Source of the DNA: Pseudomonadota bacterium
Lineage (GTDB): Bacteria; Pseudomonadota; Gammaproteobacteria; Xanthomonadales; Xanthomonadaceae
Length of the DNA: 7,592 nucleotides
Reading direction: 5' to 3'
Assembly: GCA_023453655.1 (NCBI GenBank)
Contig: JAEXTE010000195.1
Coordinates: 1 to 7,592, forward strand
In this document: positions 5,874 to 7,592 of the stretch, in pieces
Layout of the letters: each line of letters opens with the position of its first letter
Position numbering within the stretch: position 1 is the first letter of the stretch
Notes under the pieces: generated by a model
The model's input: the letters and a program-made list of their open reading frames with translations, nothing else
The model's database searches: none
What the model was told of the DNA's origin: nothing
Program-made: the position numbers and the translations under genes

Positions 5874-6200
5874 ATGAAACAGCGCCTCGAACCACTGTCC
5901 GACTCCGACGCCGACGCCTCCTTCCGGGCGCTGGCCAAGGCGCTGGCGGGCCTGGAGCGGGTCGACGAGGTGGCCGCGTTCCTGCGCGACCTCTGCACGC
6001 CGGCCGAACTCGAGGCCATGGCGGACCGCTGGCGGGTCGTGCCCCTGCTGCTGCAGGGCCTGCCTTACCGCGAAATCCATGAACGCACCCTGGTGAGCGT
6101 GACCACCATCGGCCGGGTCGCGCGCACGCTCGAACATGGCGCCGGCGGCTACGCGGCCGCGGTCAAGCGCCAGTACCCCCGGCTCGCGCCGGGCCACTGA
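5874..6200 (+). CDS. YerC-like TrpR-family regulator, probable repressor of the his operon
   Basis: A 108-aa cytoplasmic DNA-binding protein with the TrpR/YerC-YecD fold: all-helical, acting as a dimer. The stretch [21 protein letters not shown] (36-56) matches the family core, and [22 protein letters not shown] (65-86) is the helix-turn-helix with the recognition helix at about 75-86. The [12 protein letters not shown] tail is also family-typical (compare B. subtilis YerC). It lies 11 bp before hisG on the same strand and behind a palindromic promoter, so it probably senses histidine or a related signal and represses its own operon; the ligand is inferred. Start choice: ATG 5874 fits a promoter that predicts transcription from about 5871-5874, making the mRNA leaderless or nearly so. 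ATG 5865 overlaps the palindrome and has no ribosome binding site. TTG 5835 is the -35 box and is rejected. Confidence 0.85.
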   Translation: MKQRLEPLSDSDADASFRALAKALAGLERVDEVAAFLRDLCTPAELEAMADRWRVVPLLLQGLPYREIHERTLVSVTTIGRVARTLEHGAGGYAAAVKRQYPRLAPGH

Positions 6201-6204
6201 AGGA
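6200..6204 (+). promoter_or_regulatory. Ribosome binding site of hisG
   Basis: AAGGA lies 7 nt before the hisG ATG and overlaps the last base of the upstream TGA stop. It fixes the start at 6212 and contrasts with the absence of any such site ahead of the regulator gene. Confidence 0.8.
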
Positions 6205-6211
6205 ATCCAAG

Positions 6212-7126
6212 ATGAGCCCCACGGCCGTCCCCGCGGCGCGCGACCGCCTGCGCATCGCCATCCAGAAGTCCGGACGCCTGAGCGATCCGGCGCGGGCATT
6301 GCTCGCCTCCTGCGGACTGTCCTGGCGCGAAAGCCGCGACAAGCTGTTCTGCTACGGCGAGACCGCGCCGGTCGACCTGCTGCTGGTGCGCGACGACGAT
6401 ATCCCCGGCTTGCTGGCCGACGGGGTGTGCGACTACGGCATCGTCGGCCGCAACGTGCTGGAGGAACAGGCCGCCGAGCGCGCCGCCGCCGGCAAGCCCC
6501 AGATGTCGAAGGAAATCCTCCCGCTCGGCTTCGGCGGCTGCCGGCTCGACATCGCGGTGCCGGACGCCTGGGAGTGGGAAGGGCCGCAGCAGCTGCAGGG
6601 CAAGCGCATCGCCACCAGCTACCCCGGCCTGCTCGGCAAGTGGCTGGCCGGGCAGGGCGTGGATGCCGGAATCGTGACCTTGTCCGGCTCGGTGGAGATC
6701 GCGCCGCGCCTGGGCCAGGCCGACCTGATCTGCGACCTGGTCTCCAGCGGCGCGACGCTCGCGGCCAACCAGCTCAAGCCGGTGCAGACGATCATGCGCA
6801 GCGAGGCGGTGCTGGCCGGCCCGGTGCAGCCGTTCGCCGACATCCGCGGCGAGCTCGCACAGCTGCTGCTGCGCCGCCTCGACGGCGTGCTGCGGCTCAA
6901 GGACAGCCGGCTGCTGATGTTCCAGGCCCGGCGCAGCGAGGTGCCGGCGCTGCTCGAACTGCTGCCCGATGCCGAACAGCCGACCCTGCTGCAGGTCGAC
7001 GGCGCCGACACGCTGGCGCTGCAGGCGCTGTGCCACGGCGCGATGACCTGGCAGCGGCTGGAGGATCTCAAGCGCGCCGGTGCACGCGGCTTGATGGTGC
7101 TGCCGGTCGAAAGGATGCTGGCATGA
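6212..7126 (+). CDS. hisG: ATP phosphoribosyltransferase, long form (first step of histidine synthesis)
   Basis: This enzyme joins ATP and PRPP to phosphoribosyl-ATP, the committed and histidine-inhibited step of histidine biosynthesis. It acts as a hexamer in the cytoplasm. Length is 304 aa, the long form like the 299-aa E. coli enzyme, which carries its own regulatory domain and needs no HisZ. The N-terminal [17 protein letters not shown] (12-28), [21 protein letters not shown] and [11 protein letters not shown] are family signatures. [18 protein letters not shown] (171-188) is the PRPP-binding loop. Residues from about 227 form the ACT-like regulatory domain that binds histidine. A good ribosome binding site fixes the ATG. 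It follows the regulator gene by 11 bp and overlaps hisD by ATGA, so all three are one operon. Confidence 0.97.
   Translation: MSPTAVPAARDRLRIAIQKSGRLSDPARALLASCGLSWRESRDKLFCYGETAPVDLLLVRDDDIPGLLADGVCDYGIVGRNVLEEQAAERAAAGKPQMSKEILPLGFGGCRLDIAVPDAWEWEGPQQLQGKRIATSYPGLLGKWLAGQGVDAGIVTLSGSVEIAPRLGQADLICDLVSSGATLAANQLKPVQTIMRSEAVLAGPVQPFADIRGELAQLLLRRLDGVLRLKDSRLLMFQARRSEVPALLELLPDAEQPTLLQVDGADTLALQALCHGAMTWQRLEDLKRAGARGLMVLPVERMLA
7111..7115 (+). promoter_or_regulatory. Ribosome binding site of hisD inside the hisG 3' end
   Basis: AAGGA lies 7 nt before the hisD ATG and within hisG coding DNA. With the ATGA overlap it supports the start at 7123 and coupled translation. Confidence 0.75.
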
Positions 7127-7592
7127 ACGCAGGGCTGGCCCAGCGCCTGGACTGGACCGCGCTGGATGCGGACGCGCGCGCGCGGGCGCTGCTGCGCCCC
7201 GTGCAGGCGGTCGCGGCGCAGACGCGCGCCGCGGTGTCCGCATTGATCGAGGACGTGCGCGCCGGTGGCGATGCCGCGCTGCGCGAGATCACGCGGCGCT
7301 TCGACGGCGTCGCGCTGGAGCAACTGGAGGTGTCGCCGGCGGAATTCGCTGCGGCCGAGGCCGCGGTGCCGGCGGAGCTGAAGGCCGCGATGCAGGACGC
7401 CGCCGGGCGCATCGAGCGTTTCCACCGCGCCGGAATGGTACAGGGCTACGCCGTCGAGACCGCGCCCGGCGTGCTCTGCGAACGCGTGGTGCGCGCGATC
7501 GCGCGGGTCGGCCTGTACGTACCGGCCGGCAGCGCGCCGCTGCCCTCGACCGCGCTGATGCTGGGCGTGCCGGCGCGCCTGGCCGGCTGCCG
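7123..7592 (+). CDS. hisD: Histidinol dehydrogenase, N-terminal part (3' truncated by window)
   Basis: HisD is a zinc enzyme that makes the last two oxidations of the pathway, L-histidinol to L-histidine with two NAD+. The first 156 residues are visible of an expected 430 or so. Helical N-terminal sequence with [19 protein letters not shown] is followed by [10 protein letters not shown] and then the conserved nucleotide-domain stretch [22 protein letters not shown] and LAGC at the window edge. The zinc ligands and catalytic His/Glu lie beyond the window. It overlaps the hisG stop by ATGA. The hisG-hisD order is the usual head of a proteobacterial his operon, so hisC and hisB would be expected next. 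Confidence 0.95.
   Translation, partial: MNAGLAQRLDWTALDADARARALLRPVQAVAAQTRAAVSALIEDVRAGGDAALREITRRFDGVALEQLEVSPAEFAAAEAAVPAELKAAMQDAAGRIERFHRAGMVQGYAVETAPGVLCERVVRAIARVGLYVPAGSAPLPSTALMLGVPARLAGC

Noticed and set aside
1..7592. CRISPR arrays, insertion sequences, integrase sites or phage genes.
   Set aside because: No spaced direct repeats, terminal inverted repeats with a transposase, or phage-type proteins were seen; gene content and composition look like core chromosome throughout.

Overview
The window is a high-GC bacterial chromosome segment with dense genes and short spacers. Its gene content and order (an FNR/Crp-type regulator convergent with cydC; hisS; a YerC-type TrpR-family gene directly ahead of hisG-hisD) and the protein sequences point to a gammaproteobacterium of the Xanthomonadaceae/Lysobacteraceae (a relative of Xanthomonas, Lysobacter, Stenotrophomonas or Luteimonas). 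This placement rests on remembered family resemblance, not on a search.

Layout. (1) 2-916 (+): the C-terminal part of CydC, half of the CydDC heterodimeric ABC exporter needed for cytochrome bd assembly. (2) 926-1663 (-): an FNR-type oxygen-sensing regulator, convergent with cydC; the two stop codons lie in one hairpin. (3) 1664-1843: the divergent fnr/hisS promoter region. (4) 1844-3220 (+): histidyl-tRNA synthetase. (5) 3228-3260 (+): a possible 10-codon minicistron whose stop overlaps the next start. (6) 3257-5140 (+): a 627-aa MIO-type aromatic amino acid/histidine ammonia-lyase family protein with an unusual insertion. (7) 5137-5505 (+): an unrecognised 122-aa membrane protein that starts at a TTG overlapping the lyase stop. 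(8) 5506-5834: a gap without a convincing gene but with several GC-rich hairpins. (9) 5835-5865: a promoter overlaid by a perfect 26-bp AT-rich palindrome. (10) 5874-6200 (+): a YerC-like TrpR-family regulator. (11) 6212-7126 (+): hisG. (12) 7123-7592 (+): the start of hisD, which runs off the window.

How the genes fit together. The right end is the head of a histidine biosynthesis operon whose first gene appears to be its own repressor. The palindrome on its promoter is the obvious operator, and the intergenic DNA has no run of His codons of the kind used in a his attenuator. The middle block puts His-tRNA charging (hisS) next to a histidase-like lyase without any other hut gene. The lyase lacks the glutamate that contacts substrate in histidases and carries about 50 extra residues near the active-site Tyr/Arg motif, so its substrate is uncertain. 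The left end links oxygen sensing to the bd-oxidase assembly transporter. The most interesting items are the his palindrome with a probably leaderless regulator mRNA, and the minicistron-lyase-membrane protein set joined by overlapping stop and start codons.
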